Shown piece after piece: positions 1 through 12,460 of a stretch of DNA of 64,000 nucleotides (position 1 is the stretch's first letter; the number at the start of each line of letters is the position of its first letter). This DNA is from Micromonospora sp. NBC_00421. Lineage in GTDB: Bacteria; Actinomycetota; Actinomycetes; Mycobacteriales; Micromonosporaceae. Under the pieces are notes generated by a model. It searched no databases, was not told the origin of the DNA, and worked only from the letters and a program-made list of their open reading frames with translations. The translations under genes were made by a program, and so were the position numbers. The stretch spans positions 3,352,001 through 3,416,000 of the forward strand of contig NZ_CP107929.1 of the NCBI RefSeq assembly GCF_036017915.1, in the 5' to 3' direction.

Positions 1-1227
<1,227 letters not shown>

Positions 1228-1235
<8 letters not shown>

Positions 1236-2445
1236 TCGTGCGCCCCTCGCTGTGGGTCCGGCCCGAGCCGGGCTGTCCGTCGGGGCCACGGCCCTCGATC
1301 AGCTCGGCGAAACGGTCGAAGAGGTAGTCGGCGTCGTGCGGGCCGGCTGCCGCCTCCGGGTGGTACTGGACGGTGAAGGCGGGCACGTCCACGGCCCGCA
1401 GCCCCTCGACCACGTTGTCGTTGAGGCAGACGTGCGACACCTGCACGCCACCGAACTCGGTCTCGATGACCTGGTCGGGGACGACCGCGCCGGCCGGCGC
1501 GCCCGGCTCACGGCCCGGCCAGGCGACCGCGAAGCCATGGTTGTGGCTGGTCACCTCGACCTTGCCGGTGGCCCGGTCGAGCACCGGCTGGTTGATGCCC
1601 CGGTGGCCGTAGCCCAGCTTGTAGGTGCCGAAGCCGAGCGCCCGGCCGAGGATCTGGCTGCCGAAACAGATGCCGAACAGCGGGATCCGCCGGCTGAGCA
1701 CCTCCCGGGCCAGCGCCACCGGCCCGTCGGCGGTGGCCGGGTCACCCGGGCCGGGCGAGAAGAAGACCGCGTCCGCGCCGGTGGCCAGCAGGTCGTCGAT
1801 GGTGGAGCCGGCGGGCAGCACGTGGGTGGTGACCCCCCGGGCGGCCAGCCGGCGCGGCACGTTGCGCTTGATGCCCAGGTCCAGCGCGGCGACTGTGTAG
1901 CGGTGGGTGCCCTCCGCCTCGACCACGTACGGCGCGGCGGTGCTCACCTCGGCGGAGAGGTCCGCGCCGACCATCTGCGGGGACTGCCGGACCCGCTCCA
2001 GCAGGGCGCGGGGGTCGTCCTCGACGCTGGAGATGCCGACCCGCATGGCGCCGCGTTCGCGCAGGTGCCGGGTGAGCGCCCGGGTGTCCACCCCGGCGAT
2101 GCCGACCACCCCCTCGACGCCGAGCCGGTCCTCCAGACCACCTGTGGAACGCCAGTTGGAGCTGATCCGGGCCGGGTCGCGGACCACGTACCCGGCGACC
2201 CAGATCCGGTCGGACTCGTCGTCCTCGGAGTTCACCCCGGTGTTGCCGATGTGCGGGGCGGTCTGCACCACCACCTGCCGGTGGTAGGACGGGTCGGTCA
2301 GGGTCTCCTGGTAGCCGGTCATTCCGGTGTTGAAGACCGCCTCACCGAAGGTCTCCCCGACACTGCCGTACGACTCGCCGTGGAAGGTGCGCCCGTCCTC
2401 CAGCACCAGGATCGCGGATCTACGTTTGTTGGTCACTCGAATCAC
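1228..2445 (-). CDS. carA: Carbamoyl-phosphate synthase small (glutaminase) subunit
   Basis: CarA hydrolyses glutamine and passes ammonia to CarB. The N-terminal CPSase small-chain domain ([19 protein letters not shown]) is followed by a class I glutamine amidotransferase domain with the nucleophile in [10 protein letters not shown] (Cys about residue 260), a conserved SHNHGF segment and the His/Glu pair in VQYHPEA. I start it at GTG 2445 ([18 protein letters not shown]), because GGAGGG at 2454-2459 sits 8 bases upstream. The longer reading frame to 2514 would be translated from a tandem repeat and is unlikely. The product is about 405 residues. The start codon lies in a 10-base stretch shared with the 59-bp repeats upstream. 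Confidence 0.95.
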
Positions 2446-2459
2446 TTGGCCTGCCCTCC

Positions 2460-2626
2460 GATCCGGACTGCGGGACTCCGCTTCGCTACGTTCCTCGCTC
2501 GAATCACGCGTCACTTCCGATCCGGACTGCGGGACTCCGCTTCGCTACGTTCCTCGCTCGAATCACGCGTCACTTCCGATCCGGACTGCGGGACTCCGCT
2601 TCGCTACGTTCCTCGCTCGAATCACT
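2460..2626. repeat. Three tandem 59-bp repeats in the pyrC-carA junction
   Basis: Three nearly perfect direct copies begin at 2460, 2519 and 2578, a period of exactly 59 bases; the third is cut after 49 bases. The core shared by all copies is GACTGCGGGACTCCGCTTCG followed by CTACGTTCCTCGCTCGAATC. The third copy supplies the TGA stop codon of pyrC (2622-2624). A fourth CTCGAATCAC block at 2436-2445 contains the GTG start codon of carA. No gene fits in this space. Confidence 0.97.
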
Positions 2627-3953
2627 TGACAGCCTTTCCGTCCAGGACCGTCGGCTCGCCGCGCAGGAAGGTCGCCACGATGCGACCCGGCAGCGTCATG
2701 CGGGCGTACGGGGTGTTGCGACTGCGGCTGGCCAGCTCCGCGGGCTCGATCACCCGGCGGGCGGCCGGGTCGACCAGGGTCAGGTTGGCCGGCACCCCGG
2801 GTGCCGGGTCGAGGCCGTGGCCGTCGAGGCCGGCGATCCGGGCCGGGGTGCGCGACATCCGGTCGGCGATCAGGTCCCACTGCGGGCCGAGCACGTCGAG
2901 CGCGATGGACAGCGCCGTCTCCAGGCCGAGCATGCCCGGCCGGGCGTACGCCCACTCGCACTCCTTGTCCTCCACCGCGTGCGGGGCGTGGTCGGTGGCG
3001 ACGACGTCGATGACCCCCTCGGCGAGCGCGGCGCGCAACGCGGCCACGTCGACGCCGGTACGCAGCGGCGGGTTGACCTTGAAGACCGGGTCGTAGCTGG
3101 CCGTCGGGCTCCAGCCGTCGGCGAGCGCGGGGCTGGCCAACTCGCCCCGCCCGGCCACCACCTCGTCGGTCAGCAGCAGGTGGTGCGGGGTGACCTCGGC
3201 GGTGACCCGTACCCCACGGGCCTTGGCCTGACGCAGCACCTCGACGCTGCCGGCGGTGGAGACGTGGCAGACGTGCAGCCGGCTGCCGACGTGCTCGGCG
3301 AGCAGCACGTCCCGGGCGATGATCGCCTCCTCGGCGACCGCCGGCCAGCCGGTCAGCCCGAGCCGGGTGGAGACCTCGCCCTCGTGCATCTGCGCGCCCT
3401 CGGTGAGCCGGGGCTCCTCGGCGTGCTGGGCGATGATCCCGTCGAACGCCTTGACGTACTCCAGCGCCCGGCGCATCAGCTTCGGGTCGGCCACACAGTG
3501 CCCGTCGTCGGAGAAGATCCGCACCCGGGCCGCCGAGTCGGCCATCGCGCCCAGTTCGGCGAGCCGCTCGCCGGCCAGGCCGACGGTGACCGCGCCGATC
3601 GGCTGCACGTCGACCAGCCCGGCCTGCCGGCCGAGCCGCCAGACCTGCTCGACCACGCCGGCGGTGTCGGCGACCGGCGAGGTGTTCGCCATCGCGCAGA
3701 CCGCGGTGTAGCCGCCGAGCGCCGCCGCCCGGGAGCCGGACTCCACGGTCTCGGTGTCCTCCCGGCCGGGCTCGCGCAGGTGGGTGTGCAGGTCGACCAG
3801 GCCGGGCAGGGCGACAAGTCCGGTGCCGTCGACGACGGCGGCGTCCGGTGCGGTCAGCCCGGTCCCGGCAGCGGCCACGACGCCGTCGCGGATCAGCAGG
3901 TCGGTCGGCGCGCCGCCCACGACGCTCACGTTCTTGATCAGGTACGCGGTCAC
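2622..3953 (-). CDS. pyrC: Dihydroorotase
   Basis: PyrC cyclises N-carbamoyl-aspartate to dihydroorotate, step three of UMP synthesis. The 443-residue protein is an amidohydrolase-fold enzyme of the longer type I class. Zinc ligands sit in [11 protein letters not shown] (about residues 53-63), the DDGHC and HVCHVST segments, and the catalytic Asp is in VVATDHAPH near residue 317. The start is GTG 3953, overlapping the pyrB stop as GTGA, so it is coupled to pyrB. The TGA stop is inside the third copy of the downstream 59-bp repeat, and the last codons may have been reshaped by it. Confidence 0.96.
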   Translation of the reverse strand: MTAYLIKNVSVVGGAPTDLLIRDGVVAAAGTGLTAPDAAVVDGTGLVALPGLVDLHTHLREPGREDTETVESGSRAAALGGYTAVCAMANTSPVADTAGVVEQVWRLGRQAGLVDVQPIGAVTVGLAGERLAELGAMADSAARVRIFSDDGHCVADPKLMRRALEYVKAFDGIIAQHAEEPRLTEGAQMHEGEVSTRLGLTGWPAVAEEAIIARDVLLAEHVGSRLHVCHVSTAGSVEVLRQAKARGVRVTAEVTPHHLLLTDEVVAGRGELASPALADGWSPTASYDPVFKVNPPLRTGVDVAALRAALAEGVIDVVATDHAPHAVEDKECEWAYARPGMLGLETALSIALDVLGPQWDLIADRMSRTPARIAGLDGHGLDPAPGVPANLTLVDPAARRVIEPAELASRSRNTPYARMTLPGRIVATFLRGEPTVLDGKAVK

Positions 3954-4936
3954 CGGTTGTTCCCTCCGAGCAGCAGGTAGAGCACGGCCATCCGCACGGA
4001 GACCCCGTTGGCGACCTGTTCGACGATGGTGGAGCGGGGTGAGTCGGCGACCTCGGGGGTGATCTCCATCCCCCGGTTCATCGGGCCGGGGTGCATGACG
4101 ATCGCGTGCTCGGGCAGCCGGCGCATGCGCGGGCCGTCCAGCCCGTAGCGCCTGGCGTACTCGCGGGCCGACGGGAAGTAGGAGTCGTTCATCCGCTCCC
4201 GCTGCACCCGCAGCATCATCACCACGTCCACCCCGGGCAGCACGGCGTCGAGGTCGTAACAGACGTCGGTGTCCGGACGGGACACCGCGGCCGGGCCGGC
4301 GTCGACCTCCGCGGGCGCGGTCACCGGCGGCGCGCCGCCGGCGCGGGCGGCCCAGTCGACAGGGATCAGCGTCGGCGGGCCGACCAGGGTGACCTTGGCG
4401 CCGAGGGTGCTCAGCAACAGGACGTTGGAGCGGGCCACCCGGGAGTGCAGCACGTCGCCGACGATCGCCACGTGCAGGCCGGCGAGCCGACCCAGCCGGG
4501 CCCGCATGGTGTACGCGTCGAGCAGCGCCTGGGTGGGGTGCTCGTGGGTGCCGTCGCCGGCGTTGACAACCGACCCGTCCACCCAGTTCGCCAACCGGTG
4601 CGGGGCCCCGGAGGCGGGGTGCCGGACGACCACCGCGTCGGCCCCCATCGCCTGGAGGGTCAGCGCGGTGTCCTTCAGGCTCTCGCCCTTGGTGACGCTG
4701 GAGCCCTTGGCGGAAAAGTTGATCACGTCGGCGCTGAGCCGCTTGGCGGCGGCCTCGAACGAGATCCGGGTCCGGGTGGAGTCCTCGTAGAAGAGGTTGA
4801 CCACTGTCCGGCCACGCAGTGCCGGGAGCTTCTTGACCTCCCGGCCGGCGACGGTGGCCATCTCGGCGGCGGTGTCGAGGATCTGGGTGGCGGTGCCGGC
4901 GTCCAGGTCGGCACCGGAGAGCAGATGCCTGATCAT
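3950..4936 (-). CDS. pyrB: Aspartate carbamoyltransferase catalytic subunit
   Basis: PyrB condenses carbamoyl phosphate with aspartate. The 328-residue protein has the carbamoyl-phosphate loop [10 protein letters not shown] (STRTR at 53-57), the [11 protein letters not shown] segment and the C-terminal [12 protein letters not shown] motif. I start at ATG 4936 ([14 protein letters not shown]); the frame stays open upstream only as a shadow of pyrR. No regulatory subunit (pyrI) is present, as expected for actinobacteria. It follows pyrR after 49 bases and overlaps pyrC. Confidence 0.97.
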   Translation of the reverse strand: MIRHLLSGADLDAGTATQILDTAAEMATVAGREVKKLPALRGRTVVNLFYEDSTRTRISFEAAAKRLSADVINFSAKGSSVTKGESLKDTALTLQAMGADAVVVRHPASGAPHRLANWVDGSVVNAGDGTHEHPTQALLDAYTMRARLGRLAGLHVAIVGDVLHSRVARSNVLLLSTLGAKVTLVGPPTLIPVDWAARAGGAPPVTAPAEVDAGPAAVSRPDTDVCYDLDAVLPGVDVVMMLRVQRERMNDSYFPSAREYARRYGLDGPRMRRLPEHAIVMHPGPMNRGMEITPEVADSPRSTIVEQVANGVSVRMAVLYLLLGGNNR

Positions 4937-4985
4937 GACTGGGACCGCCTCTCGTACGCCGCTGCGGGGTGCCGTCGCGGTGCGC

Positions 4986-5567
4986 TCATCGCGTACTCCC
5001 GTAGAGCTTGACCTCGTCGGCGCCGTCGACCTCGGCGAGGGTGACCCGGACGCTCTCGGCGAGCGCGGTCGGGATGTTCTTGCCGACGTAGTCGGCGCGG
5101 ATCGGCAGCTCCCGGTGGCCCCGGTCGACCAGCACGGCGAGCTGCACCGAGGCGGGCCGGCCGACGTCGTTGAGGGCGTCGAGGGCGGCCCGGACGGTAC
5201 GGCCGGAGAAGAGCACGTCGTCGACGAGGACGACCCGCTTGCCGTCGATGCCGCCCGGCGGCAACTGGGTGGGGCCGACCGCGCGGGTGGCGTGCCGGCG
5301 CAGGTCGTCGCGGTAGAGGGTGATGTCGAGCACCCCGACCGGGACGTCGACGTCCTCGAAGGTGCTGATCCGGGCGGCGAGCCGTCGGGCCAGCGGGGCA
5401 CCACGGGTGGGAATGCCGAGCAGGACGGTCTCGGCGGCGCCCTGGGTCTTCTCCAGGATCTGGTGGGCGATCCGGTCGACGACGCGCTGGACGTCGGCGC
5501 TGGCGAGGATCACCTTCACCGAGGGTTGTCGCTCGGGCGACGGATGGGCAGCCGGTGGGCAGGCCAC
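4986..5567 (-). CDS. pyrR: Pyrimidine operon regulator PyrR / uracil phosphoribosyltransferase
   Basis: PyrR is an RNA-binding regulator that senses UMP/UTP and retains a type I phosphoribosyltransferase fold. The PRPP-binding loop is plain: [18 protein letters not shown]. The best start is GTG 5567 ([19 protein letters not shown]), with AGGAGG at 5574-5579 six bases upstream, giving about 193 residues. It is the first gene of pyrR-pyrB-pyrC-carA-carB. An RNA motif matching the PyrR-binding loop lies immediately before this ribosome binding site, which points to autogenous translational control. Confidence 0.95.
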   Translation of the reverse strand: MACPPAAHPSPERQPSVKVILASADVQRVVDRIAHQILEKTQGAAETVLLGIPTRGAPLARRLAARISTFEDVDVPVGVLDITLYRDDLRRHATRAVGPTQLPPGGIDGKRVVLVDDVLFSGRTVRAALDALNDVGRPASVQLAVLVDRGHRELPIRADYVGKNIPTALAESVRVTLAEVDGADEVKLYGSTR

Positions 5568-5580
5568 GGCGGACCTCCTT

Positions 5581-5600
5581 CCCCGCCTCACGGGACGGGT
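5581..5600 (-). promoter_or_regulatory. PyrR-binding RNA hairpin at the pyrR ribosome binding site
   Basis: On the minus strand the leader reads CCCGTCCCGTGAGGCGGG just before AAGGAGG. The inner part (5585-5595), TCCCGTGAGGC, fits the PyrR anti-antiterminator loop consensus UCCNGNGAGGY at every position, flanked by a CCCG/CGGG stem. PyrR bound here would cover the Shine-Dalgarno sequence. Translational repression of this kind is known for mycobacterial PyrR; its use here is inference. Confidence 0.8.
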
Positions 5601-5622
5601 CGTTAAAGGATGTCGGGGGTGT

Positions 5623-5650
5623 CCGGTCGGGTCGCGGGCGGCCCGACCGG
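5623..5650. repeat. Perfect 9-bp inverted repeat in the pyrR leader
   Basis: CCGGTCGGG at 5623-5631 and CCCGACCGG at 5642-5650 are perfect inverted repeats around a 10-base loop. The hairpin lies about 56 bases upstream of the pyrR start. It may be a leader structure, an operator or part of a promoter region; no U-tract follows. Confidence 0.7.
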
Positions 5651-5798
5651 GGGCTGGCGGCCACGTTACCAGCGGTCACCTGGCGGTTCACCGCGACCCA
5701 CTGATCCCCGGATCAGGACGGTGAAATGGGGACAACTCCCCCGCTATCTCCGATGGGAATGTCACGAGCACTTGACCACGTGTCGCAATCCCCGTACC

Positions 5799-5813
5799 GT
5801 CACGCTCCGTAGC
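5799..5813. promoter_or_regulatory. Candidate BldD box upstream of bldD
   Basis: GTCACGCTCCGTAGC resembles the BldD operator consensus (T-n-AC-n-C-w-G-n-GT-n-A) with two mismatches, 46 bases before the bldD start. BldD is known to repress its own gene in Streptomyces; that this site serves that purpose is inference. Confidence 0.4.
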
Positions 5814-5858
5814 GAATCGCTGGGAGAACCCCAAAGCACAGCACCTGGGAGTGTCCGA

Positions 5859-6347
5859 ATGCCCTCTGAATACGCCAAGTCGCTGGGTGCCCGCCTGCGC
5901 TCCATCCGCCAGCAGCAGGGTCTGTCCCTGCAGGGGGTGGAGGAGAAGTCGAACGGACGCTGGAAGGCCGTGGTGGTCGGCTCATACGAGCGCGGCGACC
6001 GGGCCGTCACCGTGTCCCGCCTGGCGGAGCTGGCCGACTTCTACCGCGTTCCCGTCTCGGAGCTGCTGCCCGACGGCAGCGGTGTGCGGCACGAGCCCAC
6101 CAGCAAGATCGTCCTGGACCTGGAGCGACTCTACGACGAGGCCTCCGAGGACCTCGCCTACGTCGCCCGGTACGCCCGGGCGATCCAGCAACAGCGCGGC
6201 GACTACAACGGTCGGGTGCTCTCCATCCGCGCCGACGACCTGCGCGCCCTGGCGATCGTCTACGACGCCTCGCCGTCCGGGCTGATCGAGCGGCTCACCG
6301 AGCACGGTGTGCTGGTGGCCGACCCGCGGGCGTTCTTCGCCTCCTGA
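5859..6347 (+). CDS. bldD: Developmental master regulator BldD (c-di-GMP-responsive repressor)
   Basis: BldD represses sporulation genes during vegetative growth; cyclic di-GMP dimerises it. The 162-residue protein has an N-terminal helix-turn-helix (about residues 8-72) and a C-terminal domain with the two-part ligand signature RGD-X8-RxxD, seen exactly as RGD at 113-115 and RADD at 124-127. The ATG at 5859 follows GGGAG by 7 bases; the reading frame is open further upstream but has no start signal there. Its position between pyrR and nusB matches the arrangement I remember from Streptomyces. It is divergent from pyrR and convergent with nusB. Confidence 0.95.
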   Translation: MPSEYAKSLGARLRSIRQQQGLSLQGVEEKSNGRWKAVVVGSYERGDRAVTVSRLAELADFYRVPVSELLPDGSGVRHEPTSKIVLDLERLYDEASEDLAYVARYARAIQQQRGDYNGRVLSIRADDLRALAIVYDASPSGLIERLTEHGVLVADPRAFFAS

Positions 6348-6359
6348 TCCGCGGTCGCC

Positions 6360-6401
6360 GACGAGAGTGGCCCGTGCCGGACGGCACGGGCCACTCTCGT
6401 C
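6360..6401. terminator. Bidirectional terminator between bldD and nusB
   Basis: A perfect 19-bp stem (6360-6378 with 6383-6401) closes on the 4-base loop GGAC. It lies between the convergent ends of bldD and nusB. There is no clear T-tract, which is usual in high-GC actinobacteria. Confidence 0.88.
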
Positions 6402-6466
6402 ACACGTCCCCACCCGACAGACGTACCGCCCGACCCCGGGCCCGGCGGCACCCGCCCGGCCCGGGG

Positions 6467-6901
6467 TCAGCGGGTGGCGTACTCGGCGATCCGGCCGAGG
6501 ATGCCGTTGAGGAAGCGCGGCGAGTCGTCGGTCGACATCTGCCGGGCCAGCTCCACCGCCTCGCTGATCGCCACCGCGTCGTCGATCTCGTCGACGTAGA
6601 GCAGCTCGTAGACGGCGATGCGGGCCAGGTTGCGGTCGACCGCCGGCATCCGGTCCAGGGTCCAGCCCTCGGCGTAGCTGGCGATCACCTCGTCGATCCG
6701 GTCGAGGTGCGCGGCGACCCCCTCGACCAGACCGACCGCGTAGTCCAGGTGCTCGGGACGCGGTTTCTCGATCCGCTCGACGTAGCCGGCGAGCACCTCG
6801 ACCGGGGGCCGGTCCCGCAGGTCGGCCTCGAAGAGCACGTCCAGCGCCCGCTTGCGCGCCTTGCGGCGCGCCGGCATCTGCTGCTTGGCACCCTCGGCCA
6901 T
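6467..6901 (-). CDS. nusB: Transcription antitermination factor NusB
   Basis: NusB binds boxA RNA with S10 (NusE) and helps processive rRNA transcription. The 144-residue all-helical protein has the arginine-rich start ARRKARKRALDVLFEADL and the conserved C-terminal DDAVAISEAVELARQMSTDD followed by SPRFLNGILGRIA. The ATG overlaps the efp stop by one base (TGATG), so it is cotranscribed with efp. Confidence 0.96.
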   Translation of the reverse strand: MAEGAKQQMPARRKARKRALDVLFEADLRDRPPVEVLAGYVERIEKPRPEHLDYAVGLVEGVAAHLDRIDEVIASYAEGWTLDRMPAVDRNLARIAVYELLYVDEIDDAVAISEAVELARQMSTDDSPRFLNGILGRIAEYATR

Positions 6902-7458
6902 CAGGCTCGGCCGAGGTAACGGCCGTCGCGGGTGTCGACCTTGATCTTCTCGTCGGTGGTGATGAAGAGCGGCACCTGCACGGTCGCGCCGGTCTCGACG
7001 GTGGCCGGCTTGTTGCCGCCGGTCGACCGGTCGCCCTGCAGACCCGGCTCGGTGTAGGTGACCTGGAGCACCACACTGGTCGGCAGCTCGATGTAGAGCG
7101 GCACGTCCTCGTGGGTGGCGACGGTCACCTCGGCCTCGGGGAGGAGGTAGTTGGCGGCCTCGCCGACGGTGCCGCCGGGGACGGTGATCTGGTCGAACGT
7201 CTCCAGATCCATGAAGACGAAGTCCTCACCGTCGGCGTAGAGGTATTGCATGGTGCGCTTGTCGACGGTGGCGGTCTCGACCTTGGTGCCCGCGTTGAAG
7301 GTCTTGTCGACGACCTTGCCGGACAGCACGTTCTTCAGCGTCGTGCGGACGAACGCCCCACCCTTACCGGGCTTGACGTGCTGGAACTCGACGACGGCCC
7401 AGAGCTCCCCGTCGAGGTTGAGTACCAGGCCGTTCTTGAGGTCGTTGGTGGATGCCAT
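6901..7458 (-). CDS. efp: Translation elongation factor P
   Basis: EF-P relieves ribosome stalling at polyproline stretches. The 185-residue protein has the KOW-like N-terminal domain, two OB domains and the tip loop [10 protein letters not shown] with Lys32 at the usual modification position. The Pro-rich actinobacterial form of this loop is thought to work without the lysyl modification; I see no epmA or epmB here. The proteome in this window is rich in proline runs (see the 33-37 kb gene), so the factor is relevant locally. It heads the efp-nusB pair. Confidence 0.97.
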   Translation of the reverse strand: MASTNDLKNGLVLNLDGELWAVVEFQHVKPGKGGAFVRTTLKNVLSGKVVDKTFNAGTKVETATVDKRTMQYLYADGEDFVFMDLETFDQITVPGGTVGEAANYLLPEAEVTVATHEDVPLYIELPTSVVLQVTYTEPGLQGDRSTGGNKPATVETGATVQVPLFITTDEKIKVDTRDGRYLGRA

Positions 7459-7593
7459 TTCCTGCCTTGATCATCAATTGGCGGACAGACGTGCCGAGTC
7501 TACTAGCTGCGCCTAATCGGCGGCGGGGTCGACGGCCGGGGCCCGATCCGGACCACCAACCGCGCCGACCATCACGCTCAGTGACGAGGAGGG

Positions 7594-9810
<2,217 letters not shown>

Positions 9811-9814
<4 letters not shown>

Positions 9815-10602
9815 CCGGGTCGCACGGCGGCGGGGTGGCACCGCTGCTGCTCGTACCGATGCTGCTGTTCTGGGGTTATCTGGCCGCTGCCCTGCGCCAG
9901 CGTGACCCGGGCCGCGCCGGCTGGAGCCACTGGCGGACGGCCGGCTTCGGCGCCGGCACGGCGTTGCTCGCGGTGGCCGTACTGTTGCCCGCCCACGACC
10001 TGGTCGGGCACATGTGGCAGCACCTGCTGGTCGGCATGCTGGCGCCGCTCGGGCTGGTGCTCGGCGCACCCGGCACGCTGGCCCTGCGGACGGTACGGCC
10101 CCGGGTCGGCCGGGCGGCCCTGCGGCTGCTGCGCCGTCCCGCCGTGGCGGCGGCCTCCCACCCGGTCACCGGGCTGCTGCTCACCGCCGGGGGCCTCTAC
10201 CTGCTGCACCTGACCCCGCTGTACCGGGCCACCCTGACCCATCCCGGCCTGCACCCGCTGGTCCTGTTGCACTTCCTGATCAGCGGGTACGTCTTCAGCT
10301 GGGCGATCGCCGGGCCCGACCCGGGGCCGCACCGCCCCGGCGTGCCGGTGCGGCTGGTGGTGCTGGGACTGTCCGTCGCCGCCCACGCCACCCTCGCCCA
10401 GCTGATGTACGCCGGCCTGGTCGACGCCGACGTCCCACCGGCCCAGCTGCGGGCGGCGGCGACCCTGATGTACTACGTCGGTGACCTGGCCGAGATCCTG
10501 CTCGCCCTGGCCCTGCTGGTGACCTGGCGACCCGCGCCCCGCCGGGACCGGCCGGCCCCGGCCCGGTCGGACCGCCGCCGGGTGGGCGCGGTCAGGGCTT
10601 GA
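9811..10602 (+). CDS. ctaG: Caa3-type cytochrome c oxidase assembly protein (CtaG family)
   Basis: The 263-residue multi-span membrane protein matches the caa3_CtaG family, thought to help insert copper into cytochrome c oxidase. Typical segments are HDLVGHMWQHLLVGMLAPLG, HPLVLLHFLISGYVFSW, the ATLAQLMYAGL helix and DLAEILLALAL. It has about seven membrane spans and a basic C-terminal tail. Coupled to the DUF2243 gene by ATGA. Its 3' end overlaps the end of aroK on the other strand by 11 bases. A role in copper or oxidase maturation is inference from the family. Confidence 0.85.
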
Positions 10603-11098
10603 GCAGGGCGACGATCTCGGCGACGATCTCCTCCGGCGAGCGGCCGTCGGTGACCACCGTCGCCGTCGCCACCTCGGTGTAGAGCGGTCGGCGCTGGTCC
10701 ATGAGGTACTTGAGGGTGGCGCGTGGATTGACCGACAGCAGCGGCCTGCCGGCACCGAGCCCGACCCGCTTCACCGCGTCGGGGAGCTCCACCGACAGGT
10801 GCACCACGGTGTGCCCGACCAGCGCGGCCCGGCTCTCCTCGGCGAGGATCGCGCCGCCACCGAGGGCGAGCACCCCGGCGTGCGACGTCAACGCCGCCAG
10901 CACCGCGGCCCGTTCCAGGTCCCGGAAGTGCGCCTCACCCTCGTCGATGAAGATCTCCGGAATCGGCTTACCGGCCAGTTCCTCGATGTCGGTGTCGGTG
11001 TCCCGGAACGCCACCCCGAGCAGGGCCGCCAACTCCACGCCGACGGTGCTCTTGCCGGACCCGGGCGCCCCCACCAGCACACAGACGGGCTTCGTCAC
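10592..11098 (-). CDS. aroK: Shikimate kinase
   Basis: AroK phosphorylates shikimate. The 168-residue P-loop protein has Walker A GAPGSGKST at 10-18, the shikimate-binding Asp in RDTDTDIEE, the GGGAIL loop and a lid arginine region GAGRPLLSVNPRATL. GTG 11098 (VTKPVCVLVGAPG) is the likely start. Its 3' end overlaps the convergent ctaG gene by 11 bases. The gap to aroC contains a relative of the 59-bp repeat. Confidence 0.95.
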   Translation of the reverse strand: MTKPVCVLVGAPGSGKSTVGVELAALLGVAFRDTDTDIEELAGKPIPEIFIDEGEAHFRDLERAAVLAALTSHAGVLALGGGAILAEESRAALVGHTVVHLSVELPDAVKRVGLGAGRPLLSVNPRATLKYLMDQRRPLYTEVATATVVTDGRSPEEIVAEIVALLKP

Positions 11099-11122
11099 GG
11101 CTGTGGCCTTTCGTTCACGGCA

Positions 11123-11191
11123 CTCACCGGATCGACCTTCCGTTCGCGACTGCGGGGCTCCGCTGCGCTGCACTCCTCGCGCTCACCGGAT
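11123..11191. repeat. Second locus of the 59-bp junction repeat, between aroK and aroC
   Basis: CTCACCGGAT occurs at 11123-11132 and again at 11182-11191, exactly 59 bases apart. Between them, 11148-11180 matches the core of the pyrC-carA repeat at 28 of 33 positions (GACTGCGGGGCTCCGCTGCG and following bases). The right-hand copy contains the TGA stop codon of aroC at 11183-11185. Confidence 0.85.
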
Positions 11192-12361
11192 GATCAGGGC
11201 GTCGAGGTAGCCGGCGACGTTGCGGCGGATCTCGGCCACCGAGTCGCCGCCGAACTTCTCGGTGGCGGCCTCGGCGAGCACCAGCGCCACCATCGCCTCG
11301 GCGACCACCGCCGCGGCGGGGACGGCGCAGACGTCGGAGCGCTGGTTGATCGCGGTCGCCGGCTCCCCGGTGCTGACGTCGACGGTGGCCAGCGCCCGGT
11401 TCAGCGACGAGATCGGTTTCATCGCCGCCCGCACCCGTACCGGCTCGCCGGTGGTGATGCCGCCCTCCAGGCCGCCGGCCCGGTCGGTCACCCGACGGAC
11501 CCCGGTGGCGGTGGGCATGATCTCGTCGTGCGCCTCGGAGCCCCGGGACCGGGCCTGCTGCCAACCGTCTCCGATCTCCACCCCCTTGATCGCCTGGATG
11601 GACATCAACGCGGTCGCCAGCCGGGCGTCGAGCTTGCGGTCCCACTGCACGTGGCTGCCCAGGCCCGGCGGTACGCCGTACGCCAGCACCTCGACCACGC
11701 CGCCGAGGGTGTCGGCGGCCTTCTTCGCGGCGTCGACCTCGGCGACCATCCGGGCGCTGGCGTCCGGGTCGAGGCAGCGCAACGGGTCCGCGTCGATCCG
11801 CTGGGCGTCCTCGGGCGTCGGTCGTAGCCCCTGCTTCGCGGCCACCGAGCCGAGCTCCACCACGTGCGACACGATCTCGATGCCGAGGGCCTGCTTCACC
11901 AGGGCCTTCGCCACGGTGCCGACGGCGACCCGGGCGGCGGTCTCCCGGGCGCTGGCCCGCTCCAGGATCGGCCGGGCGTCGGTGTGGCCGTACTTCTGCA
12001 TGCCGGCCAGGTCGGCGTGGCCGGGCCGGGGACGGGTCAGCGGGGCGTTACGGGCCTGGCTGGCCAGCTCGTCCGGGTCGACCGGGTCGGCGGCCATCAC
12101 CGTCTGCCACTTCGGCCACTCCGAGTTGCCCACCCGGATCGCGACCGGGCTGCCCAGGGTGACACCGTGCCGCAGGCCCCCGATGACCTCGACCTCGTCC
12201 TGCTCGAACGCCATCCGGGCACCCCGGCCGTAGCCGAGCCGACGACGGGCCAGCTCACCGACGATGTCACTGGTGGTCACCGCCACCCCGGCGGGGACCC
12301 CCTCCAACATCGCTACCAGAGCCGGACCGTGTGATTCACCTGCAGTCAGCCAACGCAACAC
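11183..12361 (-). CDS. aroC: Chorismate synthase
   Basis: AroC removes phosphate from EPSP to give chorismate, with reduced FMN. The 392-residue protein has the signature segments [49 protein letters not shown] with [18 protein letters not shown], and [20 protein letters not shown] 12361 ([12 protein letters not shown]) gives the usual actinobacterial length; the frame upstream lacks a start signal. Downstream is aroK; upstream begins the polysaccharide block. Confidence 0.96.
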   Translation of the reverse strand: MLRWLTAGESHGPALVAMLEGVPAGVAVTTSDIVGELARRRLGYGRGARMAFEQDEVEVIGGLRHGVTLGSPVAIRVGNSEWPKWQTVMAADPVDPDELASQARNAPLTRPRPGHADLAGMQKYGHTDARPILERASARETAARVAVGTVAKALVKQALGIEIVSHVVELGSVAAKQGLRPTPEDAQRIDADPLRCLDPDASARMVAEVDAAKKAADTLGGVVEVLAYGVPPGLGSHVQWDRKLDARLATALMSIQAIKGVEIGDGWQQARSRGSEAHDEIMPTATGVRRVTDRAGGLEGGITTGEPVRVRAAMKPISSLNRALATVDVSTGEPATAINQRSDVCAVPAAAVVAEAMVALVLAEAATEKFGGDSVAEIRRNVAGYLDALIIR

Positions 12362-12460
12362 AGCGGCCAGTCTGTCACGCCCGGTGCCCGCCCCCACGCC
12401 GTGCCCGGTCCGTCCCGCCCTGCGGACGCCGATGCCCACCACACGGCCTGTCGACCCGGC

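Noticed and set aside
2446..2514. A longer N-terminus for CarA
   Set aside because: The extra residues are coded by the 59-bp repeat, while a good ribosome binding site supports the GTG at 2445.
2460..2626. A CRISPR-like array
   Set aside because: The 59-bp copies are contiguous, with no unique spacers, and no cas gene is nearby.
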